A stretch of 64,000 nt of DNA from Neorickettsia helminthoeca str. Oregon (GTDB lineage Bacteria > Pseudomonadota > Alphaproteobacteria > Rickettsiales > Anaplasmataceae), in NCBI RefSeq assembly GCF_000632985.1, contig NZ_CP007481.1, positions 62,001 through 126,000 on the forward strand, read 5' to 3'. Under the pieces are notes generated by a model. The model was given only the letters and a program-made list of their open reading frames with translations, searched no databases and was not told the DNA's origin. Positions 44,392-53,998 of the stretch are shown in pieces. The number at the start of each line of letters is the position of its first letter. Position 1 is the first letter of the stretch. A program made the position numbers and the translations under genes.

Positions 44392-45918
44392 CTATGAGTT
44401 TGCGCAATAATGATTCATCGCATCTGACAAGGTACCAGACTCTTCTATCATTCCAGTCTCACGGATACTTTTCAAAAGATCCGGGTGGTGTAAGTGGAAA
44501 AACTCTAAGAGTTTCTTTGCAAAGTCACCGACTTCAGAGACAGCGACTTTGTCAAGATGACCCTCATTTGCTGCAAACATGAGTACTACTTGTTCTTCCA
44601 TGGTGAGGGTCTGGTGCTGATTTTGTTTTAGGAGTTCAGTTAACCGCTTACCTTTGGCTAGGAGTGCTTGGGTTGTCTCATCTATGTCTGACCCGAATTG
44701 CGCGAACGCCTCCATTTCCCTATATTGGGCAAGAGTCAACTTAACCGACCCAGCAACCTGCTTGATTGCCTTGACCTGTGCAGCTGATCCAACTCGGGAA
44801 ACAGAAAGTCCGACGTTTACTGCTGGCTTGATGCCTTTGTTGAATAGCTCAGACTCAAGGAAGATCTGTCCGTCGGTGATGGAGATAACGTTCGTAGGGA
44901 TATATGCTGATACATCTCCAGCTTGTGTCTCTATTATTGGGAGTGCGGTAAGTGAGCCAGCACCTTTTTTATCCGACATTTTTGCCGCACGCTCCAGGAG
45001 TCTTGAGTGGATATAAAAGACATCCCCAGGATAAGCTTCACGTCCTGGTGGGCGACGTAGCAACAGAGACATTTCTCTGTATGCAACTGCATGTTTGGAC
45101 AGGTCATCGTATACGATGAGGCAATGCATTCCATTATCTCGGAAGTATTCTCCGATGGCACAACCTGCGTACGGTGCCAGGAACTGTGATTGCGCTGAAT
45201 CAGATGCACCTGCGAGAACGATAGTAGTATAATCCATAGCTCCGTGCTCCTGTAAGGTTCGTGTGATCCTCGCGACTGTTGAGCATTTCTGTCCGATTGC
45301 TACGTAGATACAGTACAGTTTTTTGTTATCAGGGAGGTTCTTATTGATTTCTCGCTGATGGATAATTGTATCCAGAGCGATGGTGGTTTTTCCAGTTTGT
45401 CTATCCCCAATGATCAGTTCTCTCTGTCCACGTCCAATTGGGATCAATAGATCTATCGCCTTTATCCCTGTTTGAACCGGCTCATGTACGGATTTACGCT
45501 CCAGGATTCCAGGTGCTTTTAGCTCAATCGGGGAATAAGTATCACTGAGAATTTGTCCTTGACCATCAAGTGGGTTCCCAAGCGGATCTATGACCCTGCC
45601 CAGAAGCTTTTTACCTACCTGAATGCGAAGTGTTTCTTTACCCCTCTTGACTATATCTCCCTCTTTGATTTCTTGGGTATTGCCCAGCACGACGATCCCT
45701 ATGTGATCGTACTCTATACTCTGGACCAGACCAACTGTCCCGTCCGGGAAAAAAACTTTTTCGTTGAACTCTACACTTTCCAAACCACAAGCAATGACCA
45801 CACCATCCTTCACTGAGATCACTTCACCTACCTCTTCAGAGAAGATTTGCTGATCGAAATCCTTTATTCTCTCCTTTATTATCCTCAGTACTTCGGATGC
45901 ATTGATATCCAGACTCAT
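44392..45918 (-). CDS. atpA: ATP synthase F1 subunit alpha
   Basis: Non-catalytic nucleotide-binding subunit of the F1 hexamer. The complete 508-residue protein has the N-terminal helix binding delta ([16 protein letters not shown]), the P-loop [27 protein letters not shown], and the [24 protein letters not shown] segment. It lies 15 bases behind atpH, in the usual delta-alpha order. The remaining F1 genes are not here; the operon is split. Confidence 0.98.
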   Translation of the reverse strand: MSLDINASEVLRIIKERIKDFDQQIFSEEVGEVISVKDGVVIACGLESVEFNEKVFFPDGTVGLVQSIEYDHIGIVVLGNTQEIKEGDIVKRGKETLRIQVGKKLLGRVIDPLGNPLDGQGQILSDTYSPIELKAPGILERKSVHEPVQTGIKAIDLLIPIGRGQRELIIGDRQTGKTTIALDTIIHQREINKNLPDNKKLYCIYVAIGQKCSTVARITRTLQEHGAMDYTTIVLAGASDSAQSQFLAPYAGCAIGEYFRDNGMHCLIVYDDLSKHAVAYREMSLLLRRPPGREAYPGDVFYIHSRLLERAAKMSDKKGAGSLTALPIIETQAGDVSAYIPTNVISITDGQIFLESELFNKGIKPAVNVGLSVSRVGSAAQVKAIKQVAGSVKLTLAQYREMEAFAQFGSDIDETTQALLAKGKRLTELLKQNQHQTLTMEEQVVLMFAANEGHLDKVAVSEVGDFAKKLLEFFHLHHPDLLKSIRETGMIEESGTLSDAMNHYCANS

Positions 45919-45933
45919 CTTTTCTCCTTCTTA

Positions 45934-46455
45934 TTAAATCATCTCAGAAATAGCCCCATGGCTCATACTTCTATATTTCTCTAGCCTTCCGATAATGGAG
46001 AGGTCTATCATTATCGAATTCATTTTGATTGTAAAACCGCCTAATAGTCCGCTATTTATCTTTTGGACGATATTCACTTTTTTGAATTCAGGGAAAATAC
46101 CCACCAAGGCAGCTATAATACTTTTTTCAGCTTTGGTGTTTAAATCAGTATAAGACTCTACTAGTACATCGATTTCTCCCCTGTTTTTCTTTACAATTTT
46201 TAGGTATTCCGTGAGCACTTTCGAGCATAAAGCACCTCGATGATTTGTCAGAAGAATCTTACATAAATTCCTCAGTGCAACTGGGACTCCAATGTTTTCG
46301 ACGACGTGCACCTTCATGGCTGAAGCTATCCTAGTTGAAGAAAGAAAATCATTTTCTCTGAGCAACGCGATGAATTCATGAGCAACTTTTTCTAATTCAT
46401 CCGCGCAAACCTCATACAAGGAGCGCGCATACCTATTAGCTATATATTCCTGCAT
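45934..46455 (-). CDS. atpH: ATP synthase F1 subunit delta
   Basis: Peripheral stalk subunit linking F1 alpha to the b subunits. The 173-residue protein starts MQEYIANRYARSLYEVC, with a helical N-terminal domain and the C-terminal family segment INSGLLGGFTIKMNSIMIDLSIIGRL (L-GG-x-x-x-x-x-x-x-x-D-x-S). Co-transcribed with atpA directly downstream. Confidence 0.95.
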   Translation of the reverse strand: MQEYIANRYARSLYEVCADELEKVAHEFIALLRENDFLSSTRIASAMKVHVVENIGVPVALRNLCKILLTNHRGALCSKVLTEYLKIVKKNRGEIDVLVESYTDLNTKAEKSIIAALVGIFPEFKKVNIVQKINSGLLGGFTIKMNSIMIDLSIIGRLEKYRSMSHGAISEMI

Positions 46456-46606
46456 TTAGATTTTTTTAGATGCCTTACACATTCTCTTACAGCTGCAGAG
46501 TTTTTGCAAATCTTGGGGTAATAGATTCCTTGCTGTTACCTGAATCCAGTATTCCTGGTTTTGGTAATAGTCTACTTCGATATTTTTGACGATTTTTCAA
46601 GAGAGT

Positions 46607-47158
46607 CTACTTTCTTCTATATACCGTGCTCTGGGTGATGATGGAATCTAGTGGTTGATCATGTTTTTCTATTTTTAGCTCAGCGCAGAGTTGTTCATCG
46701 TATCCAAGACCTATGTAACGTGTATGAAAACCATTTGATCTTGAAGAATCAATGAACCTATCAAAGAATCCCTTACCGAAGCCTAATCTATGACAGTCTT
46801 CGTTGAATGCTATCAAGGGGACAAGTACCACGTCAGGAGTGATTCTGACTCCATTCTTGGGTTGTCTTATCTGAGAATTTTTGAGTTGTATTAACTCATC
46901 ACCGTTTTTCCATGTTCTGAAAAGCATTTCTCTACTCCCTGAGGTACATGGTAGACACAAGATTTTATCTGTTAGATTATTCAATAGAAGCATAGGATCG
47001 ACTTCACCATCAAGTGGAATGTAGAGACCAATGCTTGCATATTGCCTCAAGCGAAACTCCCTAAGAAAGTTCTCCATTATTGATGTATCCAGTAGAGGCT
47101 TATTCGGTAATTCCTTTCTTATTTGGCGGTACTTTTTCCTCAATGGGGCCTTATTCAT
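46607..47158 (-). CDS. 5-formyltetrahydrofolate cyclo-ligase
   Basis: Recycles 5-formyl-THF to 5,10-methenyl-THF with ATP, relevant to the formyl-donor pool used by fmt. The 183-residue protein has the basic N-terminus KAPLRKKYRQIRKEL, the substrate segment YIPLDGEVDP, and the signature VPLIAFNEDCHRLGFGKGFFDR. No close neighbours in the same direction; ispF lies upstream. Confidence 0.92.
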   Translation of the reverse strand: MNKAPLRKKYRQIRKELPNKPLLDTSIMENFLREFRLRQYASIGLYIPLDGEVDPMLLLNNLTDKILCLPCTSGSREMLFRTWKNGDELIQLKNSQIRQPKNGVRITPDVVLVPLIAFNEDCHRLGFGKGFFDRFIDSSRSNGFHTRYIGLGYDEQLCAELKIEKHDQPLDSIITQSTVYRRK

Positions 47159-47237
47159 TGGTTGCCTATAGGTGTTGTTTTCAGTATGGAGATCACATTT
47201 TCGTCAGCACTGAATAAGTATATCATCATTTCCGAGA

Positions 47238-47750
47238 TCAACTGCCAGGATCACTTTTGATCAAGGATACAACGGCATAAGTCGAAATCCCTTCCTTCCT
47301 ACCCTCAAATCCGAGCTTTTCCGTTGTTGTTGCCTTGATACTCACTTGGCTTTTTGCAACTCCGAGCAACACCGCTACTTTTCCCCGCATCACATCTTTA
47401 TAACTCTGAATTTTTGGTGCCTCACACACTATCGTCAGGTCTGCGTTGTTCACCTGATACCCCTCTCGTGAGAGAAGTGATATCACTTCTCTCACGAGAT
47501 AAGACGAAGCCTTTCCCTTCCACTGCGGATCTGTGTTGGGAAAAAGTGTACCGATGTCATTTGCGTATTCTATGTTAGCCGCCCCGAGGAGAGCATCGAC
47601 TAGAGCATGTAAGGCAACATCGCCATCCGAGTGTGCTATCACCCTGTAGCTACAAGGAATTTGAATACTACACAACATCGTGAACCCATCATCTTCGCTT
47701 TGAACTCTCTCTATCCTATGAACGTCGTATCCAAATCCAATGCGAAACAT
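47238..47750 (-). CDS. ispF: 2-C-methyl-D-erythritol 2,4-cyclodiphosphate synthase
   Basis: MEP-pathway enzyme making the cyclodiphosphate intermediate of isoprenoids. In 170 residues it keeps the zinc site DVHR and [19 protein letters not shown], the [16 protein letters not shown] segment, and the CDP-binding [12 protein letters not shown] stand-alone monofunctional form. A perfect 34-bp palindrome lies inside the gene and codes [12 protein letters not shown] without adding residues relative to other IspF proteins. The N-terminal loop with IQIPCSYR is slightly longer than usual. Confidence 0.95.
   Translation of the reverse strand: MFRIGFGYDVHRIERVQSEDDGFTMLCSIQIPCSYRVIAHSDGDVALHALVDALLGAANIEYANDIGTLFPNTDPQWKGKASSYLVREVISLLSREGYQVNNADLTIVCEAPKIQSYKDVMRGKVAVLLGVAKSQVSIKATTTEKLGFEGRKEGISTYAVVSLIKSDPGS
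47465..47498. repeat. Perfect 34-bp palindrome inside ispF
   Basis: CTCGTGAGAGAAGTGAT followed directly by its exact reverse complement, with no spacer. As mRNA it can fold into a 16-17 bp hairpin within the reading frame. Both strands read the peptide [11 protein letters not shown] in the corresponding frame. Confidence 0.97.
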
Positions 47751-47988
47751 TTAATGTCTACCGAAAGCCTACAAGACCTAGGATGTCATAACATGAATCT
47801 TGTGAAAATTGAAACGTCCACAGAATTTCTTGAACATGTTGGAGAATCAGTAAACTCTATGATTTCAGGTGTTTTCGATATTGGAGATTCCAATAGTAGT
47901 GCACATAAGCAATTTTTACATCTAAATCTACCTGGTAAGTATGATATGGTCAGTGGCGCAATATTGTAGTAAGATATCCTGGAGTCTC

Positions 47989-48060
47989 GCCGCTATGGCT
48001 CAGTGGTAGCGCGCTTCATTGGTAATGAAGAGGTCTCAAGTTCGATTCTTGATAGCGGCA
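47989..48060 (+). tRNA. tRNA-Thr with anticodon GGU
   Basis: Acceptor GCCGCTA pairs with TAGCGGC, discriminator A. The anticodon arm is CTTCA-TTGGTAA-TGAAG (GGT at 34-36). The T arm is TCAAG-TTCGATT-CTTGA. CCA is not encoded. lolC starts 12 bases downstream. Confidence 0.95.
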
Positions 48061-48072
48061 CCCCTTTATAGA

Positions 48073-49290
48073 ATGTTTGTCCCAAAATTAGAATTAGAAA
48101 TCGCTTGGAGCTACTTGGCTTCGAAGAGCTTCAGGGGGCTTGTCTCCATCCTCTCGCTACTAGGGATAGCTATAGGCGTTGCTTCACTGATTGTTGTGAC
48201 CTCAGTGATGGATGGTTTTAGAAACGAATTGTTTTCAAGTCTTATTGGTATTGGTGGCCATGTCAATATTAGAGTGCGGCACTATACCTATGATGACTTT
48301 GCAACTCTGAACGCTTCCTTATCTGAAATAGAACACATCTCTACCGTAGTACCTGCGCTTGAAATGCAATCCATTGTTTCAAATGGCAATGAGGTGACAG
48401 GAGTCCTAGTTAAGGCGATGAGTCTACAGGATTTTTCCGATGACCATTTCGTAATGGACAAGATAGTTGCTGGGGAAGTTTCGGGATTTCAGGATGGTGT
48501 GATCATCGGAAAGAGAATAGCCGATAGTCTTGGAGTCGGTGTTGGTGATGAGATTACTTTCTTATCAGCATCGTATAGCAACACAATACTTGGCCCAATC
48601 CCAAGGATGAAGCGTATAAAAATTGCTGCAATCTTCTCGTTCGGAATGGTAGAGTACGATAGTGCGCTGATCTATATGCCCTTTGATATTGCATCAATTT
48701 TTTTCCGCTCTGGTTTGAATAACGTCAGTATTTATCTAGACGATCCTGGCATTGCTCATGATGTTTCTAAGAAGATAATGTCTAAGTTGCCTGAAATGGA
48801 TATATCAAGTTGGCAGGATGAGAAAAATCCGTATTTCCGTGCAATAAAGATTGAAAAAAGTATAATGTCCATCATTCTAATGATGATTGTCTTAGTGGCA
48901 GCATTTAATATCATTTCGAGTTTGTTCATGTTGGTGGACGAAAAAAAGCAATCTATTGCGATCCTGAGGACAATGGGAATGACGAAAGCTAGTATCATCA
49001 GGATCTTCATTTCATGTGGTAGTATAATCGGGGTAGCAGGTACAGCTCTTGGGGCGTTCCTGGGGGTACTTTTGAGTCTGAATATCAATGGTGTGAGGTC
49101 CATGATAGAAAAATTGACAGAAGAGCCTCTCTTTGATCCTTCTGTGTATTTTGTGGATAAAATACCAGTTTCTCTGAGTTTTACTGGAGTGACGGTAATA
49201 TCACTGTCAGCGATGTTGATTGCATTTTTGGCGACTATTCCGCCAGCTTATAAGGCTTCCATACAGAATCCTGGCTCTGTGCTGCGCTGA
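48073..49290 (+). CDS. lolC: LolC/LolE-type lipoprotein-releasing permease
   Basis: Permease of the ABC complex that detaches outer-membrane lipoproteins from the inner membrane. The 405-residue protein starts MFVPKLELEIAWSYLASKS, then TM1 with GIAIGVASLIVVTSVMDGFRNEL (family signature), a periplasmic domain of about 220 residues, and three C-terminal helices. The FtsX-type segment includes IVLVAAFNIISSLFMLVDEKKQSIAILRTMG. The longer open frame overlaps the tRNA and is not used. lolD is not nearby. Confidence 0.93.
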   Translation: MFVPKLELEIAWSYLASKSFRGLVSILSLLGIAIGVASLIVVTSVMDGFRNELFSSLIGIGGHVNIRVRHYTYDDFATLNASLSEIEHISTVVPALEMQSIVSNGNEVTGVLVKAMSLQDFSDDHFVMDKIVAGEVSGFQDGVIIGKRIADSLGVGVGDEITFLSASYSNTILGPIPRMKRIKIAAIFSFGMVEYDSALIYMPFDIASIFFRSGLNNVSIYLDDPGIAHDVSKKIMSKLPEMDISSWQDEKNPYFRAIKIEKSIMSIILMMIVLVAAFNIISSLFMLVDEKKQSIAILRTMGMTKASIIRIFISCGSIIGVAGTALGAFLGVLLSLNINGVRSMIEKLTEEPLFDPSVYFVDKIPVSLSFTGVTVISLSAMLIAFLATIPPAYKASIQNPGSVLR

Positions 49291-49400
49291 AAGTGTAAGC
49301 TCCCTTGTGACCACTTCCATAATTATTTCAAAGGTATTCTAAGCTCCCGATCTATCTGAGCTTCTGTATACAGCGGTATTGATCTACCTAATCCTCTCTG

Positions 49401-50366
49401 TCATGATATCTCGGGGCTGCCCATATTGCGAGTGGATTCACTTAAACTATGGCATCTAAGTTTCTCTGTGAATGCGTATATAATCTCAGTCGGTTCAATG
49501 TAGAATTTTAGTTCCTCATGTGTCAGTGGATGGGTAAATTGAAGCGAATGCGCCCATAGTCCATGATGTTCCATTATTAGATCAGCTTCTTTTTTCAGGC
49601 CGTATAACTTGTCACCGAGAATGGGACAACCTAAGGATTTCATGTGTACCCTAATCTGATGTGTTCTTCCAGTTTCTAGTGTGCACTCTATGACGCTATA
49701 CTTCCTATCGCTACTTTGAGCTATGACGTTGTAATATGTGATAGCACTTTTCCCAGTGTGCTGGCTCACTACCATTTTTTTGCGATCCCTCTTGATTAGT
49801 GTTCTGATGGCCCCTGATGTGAGTCCCGGGACAGCATGAGTAATAGCCAGATATTTGCGCCTAACTTCTCGATTTTTGATCATCTCGCAAAGTAGTGCGT
49901 GCACATGATCAGTTTTTGCCACGATAAGAAAACCTTCTGTATCTTTATCTAGTCTATGCACTATCCCTGGTCGTATGGACCCTGCATTGCTTAGCTGCTC
50001 TTGGGTATAGTGATGTAAGAGTGCGTTCACTAGTGTGCGATCTTTGTTTCCTATTCCTGGATGTACTACTAATCCTGCGGGTTTATAGAGTACGACTAAA
50101 CCTTCATCCTGGTATCTGATATCGAGTGCGTGGGAGTACGGCTTGCGTTGTTTTTGCGCGGTTGCCATACCCAATATAGAGTACTCCTGTCCACAGAAAA
50201 CACATTGTGAGGGTTTTAAAACACTTTTCCCAGCTAATGTAACCATTCCCCATCTTATCAGCTGTTGAACCTTGCTGCGTGATAATACAGCAAGGGCTCG
50301 CAGCAGAAAGAGATCCAAGCGCACACCATGTTCGTCTTCTGATACAATGTACTTGTCTTTCACCAA
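49401..50366 (-). CDS. rluD: RluA/RluD-family large-subunit rRNA pseudouridine synthase
   Basis: A 321-residue enzyme with an N-terminal S4 RNA-binding domain (VRLDLFLLRALAVLSRSKVQQLIRWG) and the catalytic domain with the invariant Asp in IVHRLDKDTEGFLIVAK. LVVLYKPAGLVVHPG and LETGRTHQIRVHMKSLGCPILGD are also family motifs. The S4 domain and length fit RluD (pseudouridines 1911, 1915, 1917) better than RluC. The last gene of a same-strand run xerD, protease-like gene, rluD. Confidence 0.9.
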   Translation of the reverse strand: MVKDKYIVSEDEHGVRLDLFLLRALAVLSRSKVQQLIRWGMVTLAGKSVLKPSQCVFCGQEYSILGMATAQKQRKPYSHALDIRYQDEGLVVLYKPAGLVVHPGIGNKDRTLVNALLHHYTQEQLSNAGSIRPGIVHRLDKDTEGFLIVAKTDHVHALLCEMIKNREVRRKYLAITHAVPGLTSGAIRTLIKRDRKKMVVSQHTGKSAITYYNVIAQSSDRKYSVIECTLETGRTHQIRVHMKSLGCPILGDKLYGLKKEADLIMEHHGLWAHSLQFTHPLTHEELKFYIEPTEIIYAFTEKLRCHSLSESTRNMGSPEIS

Positions 50367-50425
50367 TCTTCATTCGGAGGATCAACCTACAGATTACAGT
50401 AGATAGGACTCTCAAGTAAATTAGC

Positions 50426-51556
50426 CTAGGGCGCTATTTTGGATTCTTGCCCTGTTACCACTCCTTGAAGCTTTGGATCCGTTATTTGATTCTTTGCTTT
50501 AGTTTCTAGCTCAGTGAACATGTAAATTAATCCCGCAATACTTGCTGCTATCACCACGGCTGAGGCAACGGTGGCAGTAAAGAGAAGACCTCTGCTAACA
50601 GCATCAACAGTCGCATAATCATGGACAGCCCTGTTCAGAAAAAAAGCAAATGCAGCGATATTCAGGCAGAGAACAGCTGTGCAAACAGGAATCCAAATGC
50701 ACACAGCTTTTCTACTCAGACGCAGTCTTTTCAGTATTTCCTCATCTGGAAGACCTACTCCTGATTCTAATGCATCGTAGGCATCCATTACATTCTCGCA
50801 AAATGAATGCGTGTAATCACATTCTAATAAACATTTGTGTTTAGAGATATCCCTACTGTGTTCTTCCCTTATAGCATTAAGTGTGTTCTGCAGCTCTACT
50901 CCACTTTTGTTGATGATCCTTTCAAGATCAGGAGCAAGGATCGACAGCTCTTCAGCTCCGAGAAGGTTTTCTTTTTTATGAGCAAGTGCTTCCGCCACAT
51001 TCCGTGGGTTGTAAGTAAAATGTTTTGCAGCTTCAACAGCGAATACACCACAAGAATACGAATCACATTGCAGGTATACACCATCCTGAATGAATAAAAC
51101 ATATGCCTCTAGAGCCTTCTCTACAGTAAATCTACTAGGAGAGCTGTTTAAAACTAGTGTATATATTCTTTCGCTTTGCTCAGGATCCCTGAAAGTGATA
51201 AATGTTTGCCAGTGTCCATTATCTGGAAGGCCAGTCTCCACAACTGTTGTTTGTGCAGTGTGACTTTTTTTTATTAATAACTCAGTTCTTGCCGCTGCTA
51301 CCACTGAATTCAGGAAATTATTGCGACTCTGTAAATCATTGAGTTTTTCAGGCCACAAGCGAGCTCGGACAAATGACGCATGGTTTACGACACAAAACGT
51401 CGCCTTCCCCTTTGCTCGTGCACCAATAGAAGCTAATAACAGTGTCACAACACCGTCCATATACATAGAATCCGGACCTGTGAGGTCTTTAACAGTAACG
51501 TCAGAGCCTACCTTTAGTATCATTTCTGATTTCAAACCGGATATGCTCCCAAGCAT
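50426..51556 (-). CDS. Ulp1-like CE-clan cysteine protease with two C-terminal TM helices
   Basis: A 376-residue protein. Residues about 15-185 look like a Ulp1/C48-type fold: MYMDGVVTLLLASI at the place of the family's W-x-x-D-x-x-I start, GHWQTFITF (His115), YTLVLNSSPS with Asn137 where the catalytic Asp is usual, and LQCDSYSCGVFAVEAAKHF. The last contains Gln163 (oxyanion) and Cys169, spaced six apart as in the family. A helical region follows, then two membrane helices (about 285-308 and 322-348) and a short polar end. The open frame reaches 51922 but overlaps xerD, so I start at the ATG at 51556. Predicted to remove ubiquitin or ubiquitin-like proteins, or to act as an acetyltransferase; activity is unproven. 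Confidence 0.62.
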   Translation of the reverse strand: MLGSISGLKSEMILKVGSDVTVKDLTGPDSMYMDGVVTLLLASIGARAKGKATFCVVNHASFVRARLWPEKLNDLQSRNNFLNSVVAAARTELLIKKSHTAQTTVVETGLPDNGHWQTFITFRDPEQSERIYTLVLNSSPSRFTVEKALEAYVLFIQDGVYLQCDSYSCGVFAVEAAKHFTYNPRNVAEALAHKKENLLGAEELSILAPDLERIINKSGVELQNTLNAIREEHSRDISKHKCLLECDYTHSFCENVMDAYDALESGVGLPDEEILKRLRLSRKAVCIWIPVCTAVLCLNIAAFAFFLNRAVHDYATVDAVSRGLLFTATVASAVVIAASIAGLIYMFTELETKAKNQITDPKLQGVVTGQESKIAP

Positions 51557-51627
51557 ACCATTTTTGTCATACTCTGTCCACAGAGTGTATCTATAAAGTT
51601 GTATTTTAGTGTTGCTTTTTCCATTGG

Positions 51628-52530
51628 TTAGGGATTTTTCTTTGAAAGAGGATGGTGAGAAATCACCTCCCTGTGTAGCTCTTGTTGTGAAACGTGAGTA
51701 TAGATCTGTGTGGTGGTAATCTGTGAATGTCCAAGGAGATCTTGTACAAGTTTTATGTCCATTCCCCTGTCCAGTAGGTGTGTCGCGAATGAATGTCGGA
51801 TAACATGCGGCGAGATTCTTTCTGGGGCAATATTGCACTTTATTGCCAGTTCCTTTAGAAGTTGACCCAATCTTTGTCTGGATATGTGCCTGTTTTTCCC
51901 ACCGGTGCCCGGGAAAAGCCATTCCGAAGTACTTTGATGGGAGTGTAAATATCGTATCAGTACTTCTATAGACCTCTTGGAGAATGGCAGTATCCTTTCT
52001 TTTCTTCCTTTGCCCTGGATAATGATGTGCTGTTGCCCTTTCAAAAGTGGCCCTATGTCTGCAATCTTTAACCGTATTAACTCAGAAACCCGCATACCTG
52101 ATGCATATAACATTTCTAGCATCGTATGTAGACGTAGTGTGTCCGGATAACCCTGCCCAAGAAATGTAAGTAATCCTTTTATCTCCTCCTTGATTAGATA
52201 TCTTGGCAGTATCAGGGCTTTCTTTGGTAACTCAATATCCTTCATGGGATTAATGTAAATGAGCTTCTCGAAGTACAGGAAAGTATAAAATTGTCTGAGT
52301 GTGGCGATTTTTCTTCTTATTGTGGCGCTCGAGTATCCTCTCTCTTTAAGTCCGGTGATGTAACTACATAGATCTTCCTTTGAAGCTTGGATGAATTCAG
52401 TCTCTTCAAGGAACTTCTGCAAAAGCACTAGATCTGTTTTGTAACTGGCGATCGTATTAAATGATGCATTCCTCTCCACAAGCATCTTTTCCAGAAAATG
52501 CTCAATGTATTTATTATCATTTATGCTCAT
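51628..52530 (-). CDS. xerD: Tyrosine recombinase XerD
   Basis: Chromosome-dimer resolvase acting at dif with XerC. The N-terminal SAM-like DNA-binding domain is about residues 1-95. The catalytic domain has ASGMRVSELIRL (Arg), GKGRKERILPF (Lys), SPHVIRHSFATHLLDRG (His-x-x-Arg), LGHSQITTTQIYTHV (His and nucleophilic Tyr). The frame is open from a GTG four codons up, but GGGAG is well placed for the ATG, giving 300 residues. XerD rather than XerC is my choice by general likeness. No integrase-like insertion or att site is visible. Confidence 0.88.
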   Translation of the reverse strand: MSINDNKYIEHFLEKMLVERNASFNTIASYKTDLVLLQKFLEETEFIQASKEDLCSYITGLKERGYSSATIRRKIATLRQFYTFLYFEKLIYINPMKDIELPKKALILPRYLIKEEIKGLLTFLGQGYPDTLRLHTMLEMLYASGMRVSELIRLKIADIGPLLKGQQHIIIQGKGRKERILPFSKRSIEVLIRYLHSHQSTSEWLFPGTGGKNRHISRQRLGQLLKELAIKCNIAPERISPHVIRHSFATHLLDRGMDIKLVQDLLGHSQITTTQIYTHVSQQELHREVISHHPLSKKNP

Positions 52531-52656
52531 GAATTCTCCCACACTTGTTTCAATGTATCCATCTACTCTTCCTATAAGGGCAGTACTTCTGTATCATCGA
52601 CGGCACCTTGATCTCTCAATCCAGCTCCGAAGCGAAGGAAGTTTTCCTCAAGAACG

Positions 52657-52842
52657 TTACTCAGCGAGTTTCTTTGTGATATCCAGTTGTCTTTCCACAA
52701 GTGTTTCACGCGGGAGAGTGAGATAACTGAATACAAATATTAATCCTAAAATGGATAACACCAACAGTATGATCTTCTTTCTTATGGATTTATTTTTTTT
52801 TCGCATTATTTGTCTCCGATGCTTAGTGTTGAACCCTTTCAT
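52657..52842 (-). CDS. Small single-pass membrane protein, 61 residues
   Basis: A very basic N-terminus (KHRRQIMRKKNKSIRKK) leads into one helix (about residues 23-43) and a short amphipathic end (RETLVERQLDITKKLAE). Orientation by charge is N-in. It could be a small divisome- or respiratory-type protein, but I recognise no family. A second Met at residue 13 is an alternative start. The upstream region to the aldolase is about 140 bases. Confidence 0.45.
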   Translation of the reverse strand: MKGFNTKHRRQIMRKKNKSIRKKIILLVLSILGLIFVFSYLTLPRETLVERQLDITKKLAE

Positions 52843-52984
52843 CTTACATCCTTAATGCTTGCTGTGGCTATAAGGTTTTCCATCATAGTGTGTTTGACCT
52901 CAAGGAATTCACTGAGTCATAGTGATTTCTAAGTGTTGATTTCGTTAGAATAAATTTTTACAATCTCCCTTTGATACCGACTTT

Positions 52985-53881
52985 ATGATGCGCATCGATA
53001 CAATATTATCAGCCTATTCACATAATTCTGCCGGCTCTAGGGCGAATCTCGCTAGGGTTCTCATGCATGGGCGGCTTGCGAATACAGGGAGGCTTCTAAT
53101 ACTGCCAGTAGACCAAGGCTTCGAGCATGGTCCAGATGAAAGTTTCCATGGCAATTTGCCTTCTTATGATCCGGAGTATCATATTCAACTGGCTATCGAA
53201 GCCGGTCTTAGTGCGTATGCTGCTCCACTTTCCATGCTTGCGGATGTTGCTCATAAGTATCCTAACAGGGTTCCTCTGATTCTGAAACTTAATAGTGCCA
53301 GTAAGCTTTTCCCTAAGAGTTGCCCTCCGGATCAGGCTTACATTGGAACTCCTGAAGATGCTCTCAAGCTCGGATGTGTTGGGATAGGTCTCACGATTTA
53401 TCCGGGCTCTGAAAACTATAGGTTGATGTTAGGTGAATCTGCTAAAGTTATAGCTAAGGCCAAGTCTCTTGGACTTCTAGTTGTGATATGGGCTTATCCG
53501 CGTGGAGGTGATCTACCCTCTAAGGATGAGATCGCATTGGATATTGTGTCTTATGCGGCGCACATGGCCTGTCTCGCTGGTGCCGACATTGTGAAAGTGA
53601 AACTACCTAGTGCCGATCTTGCTAATGCTCATAGTAAACTTGGGGTAGTAGAGGATCTTTCTGATAGGGTAAAGGTGATTGTAAGATCTTGTTTTGCTGG
53701 GAAAAGGCTGGTTTTATTTTCTGGTGGGCAGAGTAAGGGTTTACCTACTCTTTATGAAGAGATAAAAGCTATCAGAAATGGTGGTGGGGCAGGCTCTATA
53801 ATGGGAAGAAATGCCTTCCAGCGGCCCCAGAAGGAAGCTCTTGAGATGCTTTCGGAGATTATCTCACTATATAGGCAGTGA
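52985..53881 (+). CDS. Class I fructose-bisphosphate aldolase (DhnA/FbaB type)
   Basis: Schiff-base aldolase of the archaeal/DhnA type, 298 residues. Seen: RLLILPVDQGFEHGP, LNSASKLFP, ALKLGCVGIGLTIYPGS, LLVVIWAYPRGG, GADIVKVKLPS (a lysine in the Schiff-base strand region) and LVLFSGGQSKG, GAGSIMGRNAFQRP at the phosphate site. In an organism with reduced sugar use it probably runs in the gluconeogenic direction to feed triose and pentose pools; that is inference. Confidence 0.92.
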   Translation: MMRIDTILSAYSHNSAGSRANLARVLMHGRLANTGRLLILPVDQGFEHGPDESFHGNLPSYDPEYHIQLAIEAGLSAYAAPLSMLADVAHKYPNRVPLILKLNSASKLFPKSCPPDQAYIGTPEDALKLGCVGIGLTIYPGSENYRLMLGESAKVIAKAKSLGLLVVIWAYPRGGDLPSKDEIALDIVSYAAHMACLAGADIVKVKLPSADLANAHSKLGVVEDLSDRVKVIVRSCFAGKRLVLFSGGQSKGLPTLYEEIKAIRNGGGAGSIMGRNAFQRPQKEALEMLSEIISLYRQ

Positions 53882-53998
53882 GTATGAGTTCGCATTTTTG
53901 TGTAGTTACAGTTCGTTAGTTGCTCAGGTTTACAACCTTTTCAACGAGGATCAATGCACTGGCGACCTGTGGATGTTGAATTCTTTTCCACAAAAGCG

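Noticed and set aside
47354-47578. Plus-strand frame opposite ispF
   Set aside because: Its likeness to IspF ([11 protein letters not shown]) is only the palindrome read from the other side.
51557-51922. N-terminal extension of the protease-like frame over xerD
   Set aside because: It lies in a different frame on top of the well-conserved xerD C-terminus; composition looks random and the catalytic domain starts after 51556.
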